Assembly (NCBI GenBank): GCA_018266795.1
Contig: JAFDZV010000027.1
Coordinates: 1 to 64,000 of the forward strand
Source: Bacteroidota bacterium
GTDB taxonomy: Bacteria > Bacteroidota > Ignavibacteria > OLB7
Direction: 5' to 3'
Length of the DNA: 64,000 bases
Below, one piece after another: positions 45,961 to 55,435 of this stretch (its first letter is position 1; each line of letters starts with the position of its first letter). The notes under the pieces are model-generated. The model was not told the DNA's origin. It worked only from the letters and a program-made list of their open reading frames with translations, and did no database searches. Position numbers and translations under genes: made by a program.

Positions 45961-46803
45961 TTATTCCGGCCTCTCGGAGTCGTAGATATTGCGGATCCAC
46001 TCGACGAACCGGGAGCTTCCCATTTCCTCGCGGCGTGCGATGATGGTTGTTGCATCGGTGCCGATGGGGATGCGCATGAACGGCGCAGTTCGCTCAACGG
46101 CGCCGACGATCGTGTCGATCACCTCCGCCGGATCCTGCCGGCGCGGGAAGATGGCTGCCGCAGCATTCGCTACCCATCGTGCCCGGAGCTCAGCGTACGG
46201 CGAGCCCGGGAGCCGCTCGGCTTCGGACTGCCGGGCGGAGCGGCTGGCGAAGTCGGTTTCGTAGGCGCCCGGCTCGATCACGATCACCCGGATGCCGAAG
46301 CTCATGGTTTCGATGTGAAGTGCCTCGCTCAATGCCTCAACGGCCCACTTCGTGGACTGGTAGTAGCCGCCGCGGGGAGTGGCGATGCGTCCGCCGATGC
46401 TGGAGAGGTTGATGATGGTTCCGTGGCGCTGTGTGCGCATATGCGGAAGCACTGCCTTCGTGGCGGCGATCAGCCCGAAGACATTTGTCTCGTACATTGC
46501 CCGGATCTCATCCAGGCTCCCCTCCTCCTGCGTGGCGAAATAGCCGTAGCCGGCATTGTTTACGAGAATGTCGATTCGGCCGAACTTCCCGATGGTCTCG
46601 TTTACGGCATGCGTGATCTGCTCCGGCCGGCAGACGTCGAGCGGGAGGCGAAGAATCCGCCGTTCGTCGTTTCGCCCGAGGTCGTACAACGATTGAACGG
46701 AGCGGGCGGTGGCAACCACGGAATCCCCCAGCGTGAGGGCGCGTTCGGCAAGCATCCGGCCGAAGCCGGAGGAACAGCCGGTAATCATCCAGACACGGTT
46801 CAC
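45961..46803 (-). CDS. short-chain dehydrogenase/reductase
   Basis: About 280 residues, a classical SDR. The cofactor motif TGCSSGFG is at about 8-15, NNAG near 83-86, and the catalytic Ser in NLSSIGG with Tyr and Lys in YYQSTK. The start is a GTG, chosen because GGAGAG lies six bases before it and the preceding sequence has no SDR character. Substrate unknown. It is divergent from the large outer-membrane protease-like gene and convergent with the DUF5686 gene. Confidence 0.93.
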   Translation of the reverse strand: MNRVWMITGCSSGFGRMLAERALTLGDSVVATARSVQSLYDLGRNDERRILRLPLDVCRPEQITHAVNETIGKFGRIDILVNNAGYGYFATQEEGSLDEIRAMYETNVFGLIAATKAVLPHMRTQRHGTIINLSSIGGRIATPRGGYYQSTKWAVEALSEALHIETMSFGIRVIVIEPGAYETDFASRSARQSEAERLPGSPYAELRARWVANAAAAIFPRRQDPAEVIDTIVGAVERTAPFMRIPIGTDATTIIARREEMGSSRFVEWIRNIYDSERPE

Positions 46804-46825
46804 AGGTTCTCTCCGTCTGATACGA

Positions 46826-46833
46826 TATCTTTG
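46826..46833 (+). promoter_or_regulatory. possible Bacteroidota-type promoter -7 element
   Basis: TATCTTTG fits the TAnnTTTG consensus of Bacteroidota sigma-ABfr promoters. It lies about 180 bases before the next plus-strand gene. A matching -33 TTTG was not found at the usual spacing, so the call is tentative. Confidence 0.35.
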
Positions 46834-47011
46834 CGGGAACGTCAGTTGAGGAACGTTCTCAATGTCAATATAACAGGCCGCGCGTGGTGGCCTATCGGAA
46901 TCCCACTTGCCGATTTCAGCGCGTGACATCACGCCTGAACGCTGTGTCGTCAGAGATAGCAGCCTTCATGCCCACGGCTCACGCAGTACCTGTGATACTA
47001 TCAGTGCATGT

Positions 47012-50000
47012 ATGAATCGCCCAACTCGTAGCGTTTGGTGCAGGCCTCGTACCCCGGTGGCCGTTTGGTGTATGGCGTTCCTGTTCTGGTGCGTGGCCAC
47101 GCCGCGGCTCGACGCGCAGTACTTCGGCCGGAACAAGGTGCACTACGAGGATTTCGACTTCCGGGTGATGCAGACCGAGCATTTCGATGTTCACTACTAT
47201 CCGGAGGAGACGCTGGCCGCAAGCGACGGCGCGCGTATGGCGGAACGATGGTATTCACGGCTCTCCAATCTCTTCGGCCACGAGTTCATCAGCCGCAAGC
47301 CGTTGATCCTGTATGCGAACCAGGGGGACTTCCAGCAGACGAATGTTGTGGATGAGTTGATCGAGGAGGGAACCGGTGGCTTCACCGAACCCCTGCAGGA
47401 TCGGGTGGTTCTTCCTCTTACCGGATCGTATGCATACAACGATCACGTGATCGGCCACGAGCTGGTGCACGAGTTCCAGTACGATATCGTGCAGCGGAAC
47501 ATGGGACGCGAGGGGCTTCAGCGCATGGAGCAGCTCCCGCTCTGGTTCATCGAAGGAATGGCGGAGTATCTCTCGCTCGGCCGTGTGGATCCGAACACGG
47601 CGATGTGGATGCGCGACGCCGTGCTCCAGGACAAGGTGCCCACCATCTACGATGTGAGCCGCAACCCCAGCTACTTTCCGTATCGCTACGGGCAGGCGAT
47701 CTGGGCCTATATTGCCGGGCGCTGGGGCGATGACATCATCCCGCGACTGTACGCATCGGCTCTCGTGGTGGGATGGGAGCCGGCCATCAAGCGCCAGCTC
47801 GGCATGGATGAGGAGGATCTTTCGAAGGACTGGATTGCCTCGCTGAAGGCAACGTACGGGCCGCAGATTGCCGCCCGCACGAAGCCCTCCGATATCGGCA
47901 CGCGTCTCCTGAAGGATGATGGTGATGCCCGTACGATGAACGTCTCCCCGGCGGTGAGCCCCGATGGCCGCTACGTGGCCTTTCTCTCCTCACGATCCCT
48001 CTTCACGATCGATCTCTATCTGGCCGACGCGCAGACCGGTGCAATCATCACCCGTCTGCTGAATGCCGATGCCGCGCCGCACATGGACGCTCTCCGTTTC
48101 ATCAACAGCGCCGGATCGTTCTCGCCGGATGGGAAGAAGTTTGCCACGATCACCTATGCGCAGGGGGATGACGAGATCTCCATTCTCGACGTGGCTTCGC
48201 GCGATGTGGAACGAAGCATCAAGATCAAGGATGTCGGCGAGTTGTCGAACCCCTCGTGGTCGCCGGACGGCAGGCAGATCGTCTTCTCGGGCTCGCGCGG
48301 CGGCATCAGCGATCTCTACACCATCGAGCTCGCGAATCGCCAGGTGCACCGTCTTACCGACGACCGCTATGCGGACATGCAGCCGAGCTGGTCACCGGAC
48401 GGCAAGACGATCGCCTTCTCCACCGATCGCGGGAGCGAGACCGATTTCACCCGGCTGACGTATTCGGAGATGCGCCTTGCGCTCTACGACCTTGCCACCG
48501 GCACGATCACGGTGCTTCCCCGGTTCGCCACCGGAAAGAATATCAATCCGCAATACTCCGCCGATGGAGGAAGCCTCTACTTCGTTGCGGACCGCGACGG
48601 CATCAGCAATCTCTATCTCTACGATCTGGCCGGCGGCGACGTGCGGCAGCTGACCAACATCGCCACCGGCGTTAGCGGCATCACCGGCGGGTCGCCCGCC
48701 ATATCGGTGGCGCGTACCAGCGGGCGTGTGATGTTCTCGGCGTTCGAGCACGGGAGTTACGTGATCTACTGGCGCGAGGCTCCGGGCGTGAGTTCCGCCG
48801 CCGCCGCGGGAGGCGCACCTGCTGCTGCGCCGCTTGCGGCTGGTGATTCCACCGATCGTTCAAGCGGCGTGCTCCCGCCCGCAACGGTTGCGCACGGCGA
48901 TTCCAGCGTGAGCCGATACCTGCACGATGCGGTGACAGGCCGCCCGCAGGACACGACGTTCCCCTCGCAGGAGTACAGTCCGACGCTTCATCTCTCCTAC
49001 CTCGGCACGCCGGTATTCGGCGCCTCCATCTCGAGCTTCGGCACCTATTTCGTTGGCGGCATCTCCGCATACTTCAGCGACATGCTTGGCTACAATCAGC
49101 TTGCGGCCACGCTCCAGTTCAACGGAACGTTCGAGGATGCAGGCGGCATCGTACAGTACATGTACACCAAGAACCGATGGAACTGGGGCGTTACCGCGGC
49201 CCACATTCCAAACGTGCTCTACGGCCAGTACACCAGCACCACGACCTACGAGCCGCCGGGCGGCCAGCCGATTCCAGCTGTTGTGTACGAGCAGCTGAAG
49301 CAGTCCATTCTCGAGGACGACATCAGCCTGCTCGGCGCCTATCCGTTCTCCACCACGCGCCGGTTCGAGATGAGCGTTGGCTATACGCACGTTGGATACA
49401 GCCTCGACTCCCACAGCCAGCTGATTGCCGACGGGCAGATCGTGCGCGAAGTGGACACGAGCTATCCCGCGCCGCCGTCGCTGAATCTGTTGCAGACATC
49501 GATGGCATTCGTTGGTGACAACTCCTACTTCGGCTATACCTCGCCCGTTGCCGGCGAGCGGTTCAGAGGGGAGATCGGCGGCACGGCCGGCTCGCTCAAG
49601 TTCGCCACGCTTCTTCTGGACTACCGGAAATACTTCTTCGCCCGTCCGGTGACATTCGCCGTGCGCGGCTATCACTACGGCCGCTACGGCGGCGATGCGG
49701 AGAACCCGCAACTCAACCCGCTGTTCCTCGGCTATCCCACGAACGTTCGCGGCTACGAGTCCTCCTCGTTTACCGATGCCGATTGCAGCGGTGGCCCCGG
49801 CTGCCCGGAATACGACCGGCTGATCGGCAGCCGCATCGCGCTCGCCAGCGCGGAGGTGCGCGTGCCGCTGTTCGGCACCACCGGGTTCGGGCTCATCAAC
49901 TTCCCGTTCCTTCCGGTGGACCTGGCGGCGTTTGCCGATGGCGGCGTTGCATGGTCTGCAGGGGATGGCGCCAAGCTGGAGTTCGTGCGGCAGTCCACCG

Positions 50001-50143
50001 ATCGCATCCCGGTGTTCAGCACCGGTTTCTCGGCTCGTGTGAATCTGTTCGGATATGCAGTGGTGGAGTTCTACTACGCCTATCCGTTCCAGCGGCCGAA
50101 TGCGGGTTGGCAGTTCGGGTGGCAGATATCACCCGGCTGGTAA
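47012..50143 (+). CDS. fusion of HExxH protease-like domain, TolB-type propeller and outer-membrane barrel
   Basis: About 1043 residues. A signal-like segment is followed by a gluzincin-type region: HELVH at 149-153, with the third-ligand region WFIEGMAEYLS near 178-188. Residues about 300-620 hold PD40/TolB-like propeller repeats (VSPDGRYVAFLSSR, PSWSPDGRQIVFSG, PSWSPDGKTIAFST). A Ala/Gly/Pro linker precedes a C-terminal BamA/Omp85-like barrel ending FQRPNAGWQFGWQISPGW. The protein may be processed to, or act at, the outer membrane; no substrate is known. Confidence 0.85.
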   Translation: MNRPTRSVWCRPRTPVAVWCMAFLFWCVATPRLDAQYFGRNKVHYEDFDFRVMQTEHFDVHYYPEETLAASDGARMAERWYSRLSNLFGHEFISRKPLILYANQGDFQQTNVVDELIEEGTGGFTEPLQDRVVLPLTGSYAYNDHVIGHELVHEFQYDIVQRNMGREGLQRMEQLPLWFIEGMAEYLSLGRVDPNTAMWMRDAVLQDKVPTIYDVSRNPSYFPYRYGQAIWAYIAGRWGDDIIPRLYASALVVGWEPAIKRQLGMDEEDLSKDWIASLKATYGPQIAARTKPSDIGTRLLKDDGDARTMNVSPAVSPDGRYVAFLSSRSLFTIDLYLADAQTGAIITRLLNADAAPHMDALRFINSAGSFSPDGKKFATITYAQGDDEISILDVASRDVERSIKIKDVGELSNPSWSPDGRQIVFSGSRGGISDLYTIELANRQVHRLTDDRYADMQPSWSPDGKTIAFSTDRGSETDFTRLTYSEMRLALYDLATGTITVLPRFATGKNINPQYSADGGSLYFVADRDGISNLYLYDLAGGDVRQLTNIATGVSGITGGSPAISVARTSGRVMFSAFEHGSYVIYWREAPGVSSAAAAGGAPAAAPLAAGDSTDRSSGVLPPATVAHGDSSVSRYLHDAVTGRPQDTTFPSQEYSPTLHLSYLGTPVFGASISSFGTYFVGGISAYFSDMLGYNQLAATLQFNGTFEDAGGIVQYMYTKNRWNWGVTAAHIPNVLYGQYTSTTTYEPPGGQPIPAVVYEQLKQSILEDDISLLGAYPFSTTRRFEMSVGYTHVGYSLDSHSQLIADGQIVREVDTSYPAPPSLNLLQTSMAFVGDNSYFGYTSPVAGERFRGEIGGTAGSLKFATLLLDYRKYFFARPVTFAVRGYHYGRYGGDAENPQLNPLFLGYPTNVRGYESSSFTDADCSGGPGCPEYDRLIGSRIALASAEVRVPLFGTTGFGLINFPFLPVDLAAFADGGVAWSAGDGAKLEFVRQSTDRIPVFSTGFSARVNLFGYAVVEFYYAYPFQRPNAGWQFGWQISPGW

Positions 50144-50204
50144 CCCACGGCAGGCGGTTGTGCGCTCACTGCCTGCAGCGGGCCATCTGCCGGCGATCAC
50201 GAAG

Positions 50205-51158
50205 TCATTGCCGCTCGGTGCTCCACGGCACCACGGTGCCCCGCTTCATGCTCCTCATCTCCGCGGGAACGCTTGCAACGATGGTCGCGCGAAGCGCCTC
50301 CACGAGGCGCTTCTTCACATAGTGACGGTGCAGTATCAGGGATATCTCGCGTACCGGCCGGGCGCGACGGAATCGCCGGACGTTCTTCTGCTGCTGTGAT
50401 GACAGGTCCAGCACGGCCAGCTCCGGCAGCAGCGTGTATCCGTGTTCCATCTCCACCATCTTCCGAATCGTTTCCAGACTTGCGCTCTGGAATCGGAGCG
50501 GCGCCGGCCCGTGCGCCCGATCCATCCGGTCACCGCAGAGCGTCTCGATCTGATCGCGGAAGCAATGCCCGTCCTGCAGAAGCCACATGTCGGTGGTGTC
50601 CAGCTTCGACAACTCCACATCGCGCAGCCTGCACAGCGAGTGTTGCGAGGAGAGGTAGAGCAGGAACTCCTCTCGAAACATCGGCAGGGCCGTGAAAGGA
50701 CCCATCTCCTCCGGCGCCACCATGATTCCCACGTCCAGCTCGTCGTTCCGAAGCTGATCCAGAATCGATTGCGACGTCTGTTCCTGAACAACAAGCTCCA
50801 CGCGCGGGTAGTGCTCGATGAACCCGCCGGCGAAGCGCGGCAGAAGATAGGGGCTGAGTGTGGGGATGATGCCAACGCGCAGTTCGCCGCTCATCTCCTG
50901 GCGATGTTCGTCGATCACCTCCGCCATTCTCTTCGCCTCGCGAATGATGGCCCGCGCCTGCTGAACGATCTGCCTGCCGATATCGGTTGTGAGCACCGGT
51001 TTGCGATTTCGATCGAACAGAACAACACCGAGCTTCTCCTCGAGCTTCCTGATCTGGATGCTGAGCGTAGGCTGCGTCACGAAGCAATGGCCGGCTGCCT
51101 CGGCGAAGCTGCTGTATCGGTCCACCGCCACTACATATTCGAGTTGAGTGATTGTCAT
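50205..51158 (-). CDS. oxyR: hydrogen-peroxide sensor OxyR (LysR family)
   Basis: About 317 residues. N-terminal LysR helix-turn-helix (YSSFAEAAGHCFVTQPTLSI). The peroxide-sensing pair Cys199 and Cys208, in QDGHCFRDQIETLC, has the same spacing and, in this numbering, the same positions as E. coli OxyR. Oxidation to a disulfide would activate transcription. The ATG follows GGAAGGAACG. It diverges from katA with an OxyR box between them, consistent with regulation of katA and itself. Confidence 0.95.
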   Translation of the reverse strand: MTITQLEYVVAVDRYSSFAEAAGHCFVTQPTLSIQIRKLEEKLGVVLFDRNRKPVLTTDIGRQIVQQARAIIREAKRMAEVIDEHRQEMSGELRVGIIPTLSPYLLPRFAGGFIEHYPRVELVVQEQTSQSILDQLRNDELDVGIMVAPEEMGPFTALPMFREEFLLYLSSQHSLCRLRDVELSKLDTTDMWLLQDGHCFRDQIETLCGDRMDRAHGPAPLRFQSASLETIRKMVEMEHGYTLLPELAVLDLSSQQQKNVRRFRRARPVREISLILHRHYVKKRLVEALRATIVASVPAEMRSMKRGTVVPWSTERQ

Positions 51159-51227
51159 CGCGTTCCTTCCGCCGAGGGTCTGCACGCGCACTGTTGGCGT
51201 ATCCGCCGTTCGGCTGAAAACGCTAAT

Positions 51228-51263
51228 ATAGAATTCCTCTATTGAATCATAGAAACAATAAAC
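51228..51263. promoter_or_regulatory. OxyR-type operator between oxyR and katA
   Basis: ATAG-N7-CTAT-N6-ATAG occupies 51228-51252. The OxyR consensus is ATAG-N7-CTAT-N7-ATAG-N7-CTAT, so three of four quarter-sites are present and the middle spacer is one base short; the expected fourth site reads AAAC. It lies in the divergent promoter region. Confidence 0.75.
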
Positions 51264-51344
51264 TTTCGATATGAACCACGGAACGGTAACATGCGCCGTG
51301 CAATGGAACCGAACGAACAACATTCATCATTGCGGGAGCTGACC

Positions 51345-52826
51345 ATGGAACGCAGGACAATGACAACGGCCGAGGGAAGACCGGTAGCAAACGCCGAGGA
51401 TTCCGTAACGGCGGGGCCGCGCGGCCCTGTTCTGATGCAGGATTATCTGCTGGCGGAGAAGATGGCGCATTTCAATCGCGAGCGTATCCCCGAGCGTGTG
51501 GTGCATGCAAAGGGATCGGGAGCGTACGGCACGTTCACCGTGACGAACGACATAACCCGCTATACGAAGGCGAGGATCTTCGCGAACGTGGGGAACCGGT
51601 GCCGTGCGTTCGTGCGCTTCTCAACGGTGGGTGGAGAGCAGGGGTCGGCCGATACCGAACGCGACCCGCGCGGCTTTGCCGTCAGGCTCTACACGGAGGT
51701 GGGCAACTGGGATATCGTTGGCAACAACACGCCGGTGTTCTTCATCCGTGATCCGATGAAGTTCAGCGACTTCATCCACACACAGAAGCGCGATCCGCGC
51801 ACGCACTGCAAAAGCCCCGCGATGATGTGGGACTTCTGGTCGCTCAATCCGGAAAGCCTGCATCAGGTCACGATCCTGTTCAGCAGTCGCGGCACGCCGT
51901 ACGGTTACAGGCATATGGACGGCTTCGGAAGCCATACGTTTTCGTTCATCAATGCCGAAGGCACGCGTGTCTGGACGAAGTTCCATTTCAAGACGGAGCA
52001 GCGGATCCGGAACTTCACTGCCCCGGATGCCGAGGCGATGAAGGGACACGATCCGGACTTTGCGCAGCGCGAACTGGTGGATGCGATCGACCGCGGCGAA
52101 TATCCCCGCTGGCTGTTCAAGGTGCAGATCATGACCGAGAGCCAGGCGGAGGACTTTCCGTTCAATCCCTTCGACGTTACCAAGGTGTGGCCGCACGCGG
52201 ACTTCCCGCTGATCGACGTCGGGGTACTGGAGTTGAACGAGATACCGGAGAACTATTTCGCGCATGTGGAACAGGCGGCGTTTGCGCCGGCGAACCTGGT
52301 TGACGGAGTGGGCTTTTCGCCGGACAAGATGTTGCAGGGGCGCATCCTGTCGTATCCGGATGCCCACCGATATCGTCTCGGTGTGAACTACGTTCATCTT
52401 CCGGTGAACCGTTGCCCGTATGGCGCCAACACGTATCACCGTGACGGAGCCATGCAGTTCACCGAAAACGGCGGCGGCTCCGCCAACTACTATCCGAACA
52501 GCTTCAACGGCCCCGGGACCGACGCGGCGTATGCCGAGCCGGCCTTTCCGTTGAGCGGGGAGCCTGGCGATCGCTACGATCGAAATGCCGGGAACGACGA
52601 TTACACGCAGCCGGGCAACCTGTATAGATTGATGTCCCCCGAGGAGCGTGCGGCGCTGGTGCAGAACATAGCCGGCAGCATGAGCGGCATCGCCGGCGAG
52701 AAGCGGGAGGAGATCATCAATCGCCAGCTCTGCCACTTCTTCCGCGCCGATCCCGAGTACGGCACGGGAGTGGCGCAGGCGCTGGGTATGAATGTCGAAG
52801 ATCCGACCGCGCACTTTGCCGGATAA
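51345..52826 (+). CDS. katA: haem catalase (monofunctional, clade 3 type)
   Basis: Breaks down hydrogen peroxide. About 493 residues. The active-site His is in ERVVHAKGSGAYG, the Asn in VGNNTPVFFIRD, and the proximal haem Tyr in GRILSYPDAHRYRLGVNYV. The small-subunit length and the lack of a C-terminal flavodoxin-like domain indicate a clade 1 or 3 enzyme. I chose the ATG with GGGAG seven bases upstream; an ATG 54 bases earlier is also in frame. An OxyR box and the divergent oxyR gene lie upstream; a strong terminator follows. Confidence 0.96.
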   Translation: MERRTMTTAEGRPVANAEDSVTAGPRGPVLMQDYLLAEKMAHFNRERIPERVVHAKGSGAYGTFTVTNDITRYTKARIFANVGNRCRAFVRFSTVGGEQGSADTERDPRGFAVRLYTEVGNWDIVGNNTPVFFIRDPMKFSDFIHTQKRDPRTHCKSPAMMWDFWSLNPESLHQVTILFSSRGTPYGYRHMDGFGSHTFSFINAEGTRVWTKFHFKTEQRIRNFTAPDAEAMKGHDPDFAQRELVDAIDRGEYPRWLFKVQIMTESQAEDFPFNPFDVTKVWPHADFPLIDVGVLELNEIPENYFAHVEQAAFAPANLVDGVGFSPDKMLQGRILSYPDAHRYRLGVNYVHLPVNRCPYGANTYHRDGAMQFTENGGGSANYYPNSFNGPGTDAAYAEPAFPLSGEPGDRYDRNAGNDDYTQPGNLYRLMSPEERAALVQNIAGSMSGIAGEKREEIINRQLCHFFRADPEYGTGVAQALGMNVEDPTAHFAG

Positions 52827-52868
52827 CCGGACGCACCGAAGCCGGCATTTCAAATGCCGATCGGTTCC

Positions 52869-52907
52869 AATGCCGGGGAATGTTGTTCCCCGGCATTGTG
52901 TTTTTTT
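52869..52907 (+). terminator. Rho-independent terminator after katA
   Basis: A perfect 12-bp stem starting AATGCCGGGGAA with a 5-base loop, followed by GTG and seven T. The clearest terminator in the window. Confidence 0.92.
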
Positions 52908-53080
52908 CGGCAAGCGGCTTGTGGTTTACCGTGAACGTATATTTTTGCAGACGGATGCATACACAAGGGGGGCGGTGATCCCTCGCAAAATCCCGCAACC
53001 CCTGATTCGGTAAGGCCATCCAGCCCTCGGATTGCCCGCGTCCGACTGCCACGCTATTGCGAATCACGGTCCGTTACCCC

Positions 53081-53377
53081 ATGCGCGTTCTCATCATCAG
53101 CCACTATCATAACATCATGCACGGCATTCTCATGGCCGCGCGAGAGGCCGGGTACGATGCCATCGGCATCATCGAAGGCGAAACAGATCCGGTTCAACTG
53201 CTCGCCACATCCAGCTTCCAGGCTGTGGTGGTGGGCAGCCACGTGAGCGCAGCGGAACGTGCACGCATCATGGAGGCATGCCGGACGCTGGCTCAGCCGC
53301 CGGAAATGCTGGAGGTCGGGGAGTTGGACGAAGTGCTCCCGCGGCTGCTGGATCTGACTGCGCGTAATTCCGCCTGA
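53081..53377 (+). CDS. small alpha/beta protein resembling a receiver domain
   Basis: About 98 residues, open from MRVLIISHYHNIMHGILMAA. It alternates strands and helices (VLIISHYH, DAIGIIEGETDP, FQAVVVGSHVSAAERARIM), which suggests a small Rossmann-like or response-regulator-like fold. The phosphoacceptor Asp and Lys expected of a receiver are not evident, so it may be degenerate. No neighbour shares its direction closely. Function unknown. Confidence 0.6.
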   Translation: MRVLIISHYHNIMHGILMAAREAGYDAIGIIEGETDPVQLLATSSFQAVVVGSHVSAAERARIMEACRTLAQPPEMLEVGELDEVLPRLLDLTARNSA

Positions 53378-53467
53378 CGAAATGCATCCTCGCCCCTCTC
53401 CCGAAACGAGCTGCCGGCGGCAACTCGTGTGAAGCATTGGCGTTCATCGAATGATGGAGGTATGTAC

Positions 53468-54268
53468 ATGCTTCGAACGACAGGCTGTGCATTGTGCATG
53501 GTGTGCGCGATCCTGGCCATGGCCTGCGAGTACACGCGGAATTCGCCTGGCCGTTCATCTCCAGGTGCCTCGCAGCATGCCGGGCGGTTCCACCCGGCGG
53601 ACGATTCCATTGCGCCGCCTCCTGTCAGCACCGACACTGTACACGCAATCGGCGATCACGTGGCGTTCGTTGCGAACGACGGATGGTTTCGTTCGGATGC
53701 GGAGGTGATCGGCATCGGTCGCGATATGGTGCTGGTTCGCTTCAAGGTTGGCCGCATGAGCCAGGAGCAATGGTATACGCCGGAGGAAGTCAGGCAGCAG
53801 GGAGGGGCGTACTCGTCCGGGATGGAGGTGATTTCAACGAAGAAGCTCCTGTTTCGATTGCAGTATCGCCGTGCCCGGGGCTCCGAGAGCGAGTGGATTG
53901 AACCGGAGCGGATCTACGCGCTTCCACAACGCCGAGCGTATGCGGTGGGCGACTCGGTGTTGATGATGCATTTCGGCTCGCCGCCGACACCCGTTACCAT
54001 TACCGCTGTGCCGTCCGTTGCAGGGGGCACCTATTCCGTGCGCGGGAGTGGTGACGATCGCGATACCTGGGTTCAGGCAGACAAGCTTGCCAGGGCTGTT
54101 CGCAACGCATCGCCCGACCTCCTGAAACCCGGGACCGTAGTAGTGCGCGACTTCGAGTACCCGCATATCGTGATGGAGATTCGCGGCGACAGCTGTCGTG
54201 TACGAAGCGAGTTTGGACCGGATGACGAGTGGGTGCCGATGACGTCGCTGGTTCTCGTGGACTATTGA
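53468..54268 (+). CDS. lipoprotein of unknown function
   Basis: About 266 residues. The ATG is seven bases after GGAGG. The lipobox LAMAC ends a signal peptide of about 20 residues, with lipidation expected at the Cys. The mature part has two or three small beta domains, each beginning with similar strands (GDHVAFVANDGWFRSDAEV, GDSVLMMHFGSPPTPVTI, then VVVRDFEYPHIVMEI), perhaps Tudor- or SH3-like repeats. No family recognised. Lgt of this window could lipidate it. Confidence 0.75.
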   Translation: MLRTTGCALCMVCAILAMACEYTRNSPGRSSPGASQHAGRFHPADDSIAPPPVSTDTVHAIGDHVAFVANDGWFRSDAEVIGIGRDMVLVRFKVGRMSQEQWYTPEEVRQQGGAYSSGMEVISTKKLLFRLQYRRARGSESEWIEPERIYALPQRRAYAVGDSVLMMHFGSPPTPVTITAVPSVAGGTYSVRGSGDDRDTWVQADKLARAVRNASPDLLKPGTVVVRDFEYPHIVMEIRGDSCRVRSEFGPDDEWVPMTSLVLVDY

Positions 54269-54292
54269 TCGGCTTCACGTTGCCACGTCTCG

Positions 54293-55267
54293 ATGGAGAA
54301 GGATATGCTGGATGACCGGCAGCATGCCCTGGTAGCCGATCTGGCCGCGCTTGCCGCGGAACAATGGGGCCGTGGGGATTGTGCTCTCGAACATATCGCG
54401 GATTCCGGCAACTCCGTGTGGAGTGTTGCCGGAGATGGTGACCGGTGGATTCTCCGCCTTACCAATCCGGACTATCGATCGCTGGAGGAGAACGAGGCGG
54501 AACTCGGCTACATTCGCCATCTGGATGCATGCGGCGTTCGGGCTGCGCAGCCGGTTGCCTCTGAGAGCGGGCGCTGGGTGGAAAGTGTCGCCCGCGACGG
54601 TGCAAGGCTGTATGCGTCGTTGTTCACCTATGCACCGGGGGAACTGGTGCTGCGCGATTCGAATCTCTGGGGAGAGGATTTTCTGCGGGCTTGGGGACGT
54701 GCGCTCGGGGCCATGCATGCCGCATCGGTGCGTTTCGGCGGCGCAGCCGGCGGACGCTGGATGTGGGACCGCGAAGTGTTCTTTGCAAAGGCTCGAACGT
54801 TGATCCCCTCCAGCCAGACCGATGTGCTGGATGAGCTGGAGGAGTTGATGGCGCGGACAGGCGAGCTTGTACGAACGGCGGACAACTTCGGCATGGTGCA
54901 TGGCGATGTTGCACCGCAGAACTTCCGCTACGATCCTGCGCTCGGAATAACGATGTTCGACTTCGGCAATTGCTGCTATCACTGGTATGCGTCGGACGTC
55001 GCGGTTTCGCTCTCCGTGCTTCGCACCGGCCCGCTCGAGGAGCGCAATCGCCATCGTTCGTGGCTGCTTGCCGGCTATCTCGATGCGCGCCCCGCAGCGG
55101 AGCCGGAACTCGAGATGGTTCCGCATTTTCTTCGCCTTCGCATCATGTATGTCTATCTTTCGCGCCTCTTCAAGTTCGGACCGGCCCCAACGCCGGAGGA
55201 ACAGCGTGTTCTCGATGCTCTTCGCGGACTGGTGCTGGCGCGTTTCGATTGGGACGCGGAGCCGTGA
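54293..55267 (+). CDS. phosphotransferase (APH/homoserine kinase II-like)
   Basis: About 324 residues with an aminoglycoside-phosphotransferase-type kinase fold. The N-lobe lysine region is near WILRLTNPDYRSLEENEAEL. The catalytic loop HGDVAPQNF and metal-binding DFGN are intact. The family phosphorylates small molecules such as homoserine, choline or aminoglycosides; nothing here points to one. The start may instead be the ATG four codons later, MLDDRQHALV, which has a better-placed GGAGAAGG. Confidence 0.88.
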   Translation: MEKDMLDDRQHALVADLAALAAEQWGRGDCALEHIADSGNSVWSVAGDGDRWILRLTNPDYRSLEENEAELGYIRHLDACGVRAAQPVASESGRWVESVARDGARLYASLFTYAPGELVLRDSNLWGEDFLRAWGRALGAMHAASVRFGGAAGGRWMWDREVFFAKARTLIPSSQTDVLDELEELMARTGELVRTADNFGMVHGDVAPQNFRYDPALGITMFDFGNCCYHWYASDVAVSLSVLRTGPLEERNRHRSWLLAGYLDARPAAEPELEMVPHFLRLRIMYVYLSRLFKFGPAPTPEEQRVLDALRGLVLARFDWDAEP

Positions 55268-55435
55268 CATCGGACTGCGATAGATGCATTCATGCTCGAC
55301 ATTGTCGATGCAACGCCGTGGAGCAGAAGCGGTATCGAGTACCGTGAACCGGAACTTGTGCCGCGCCGGCAGAGGGCCGGCATGGCACGCAGAACATACA
55401 GGACGGAATATCTCGCTCATTAATCGGATTCAATC

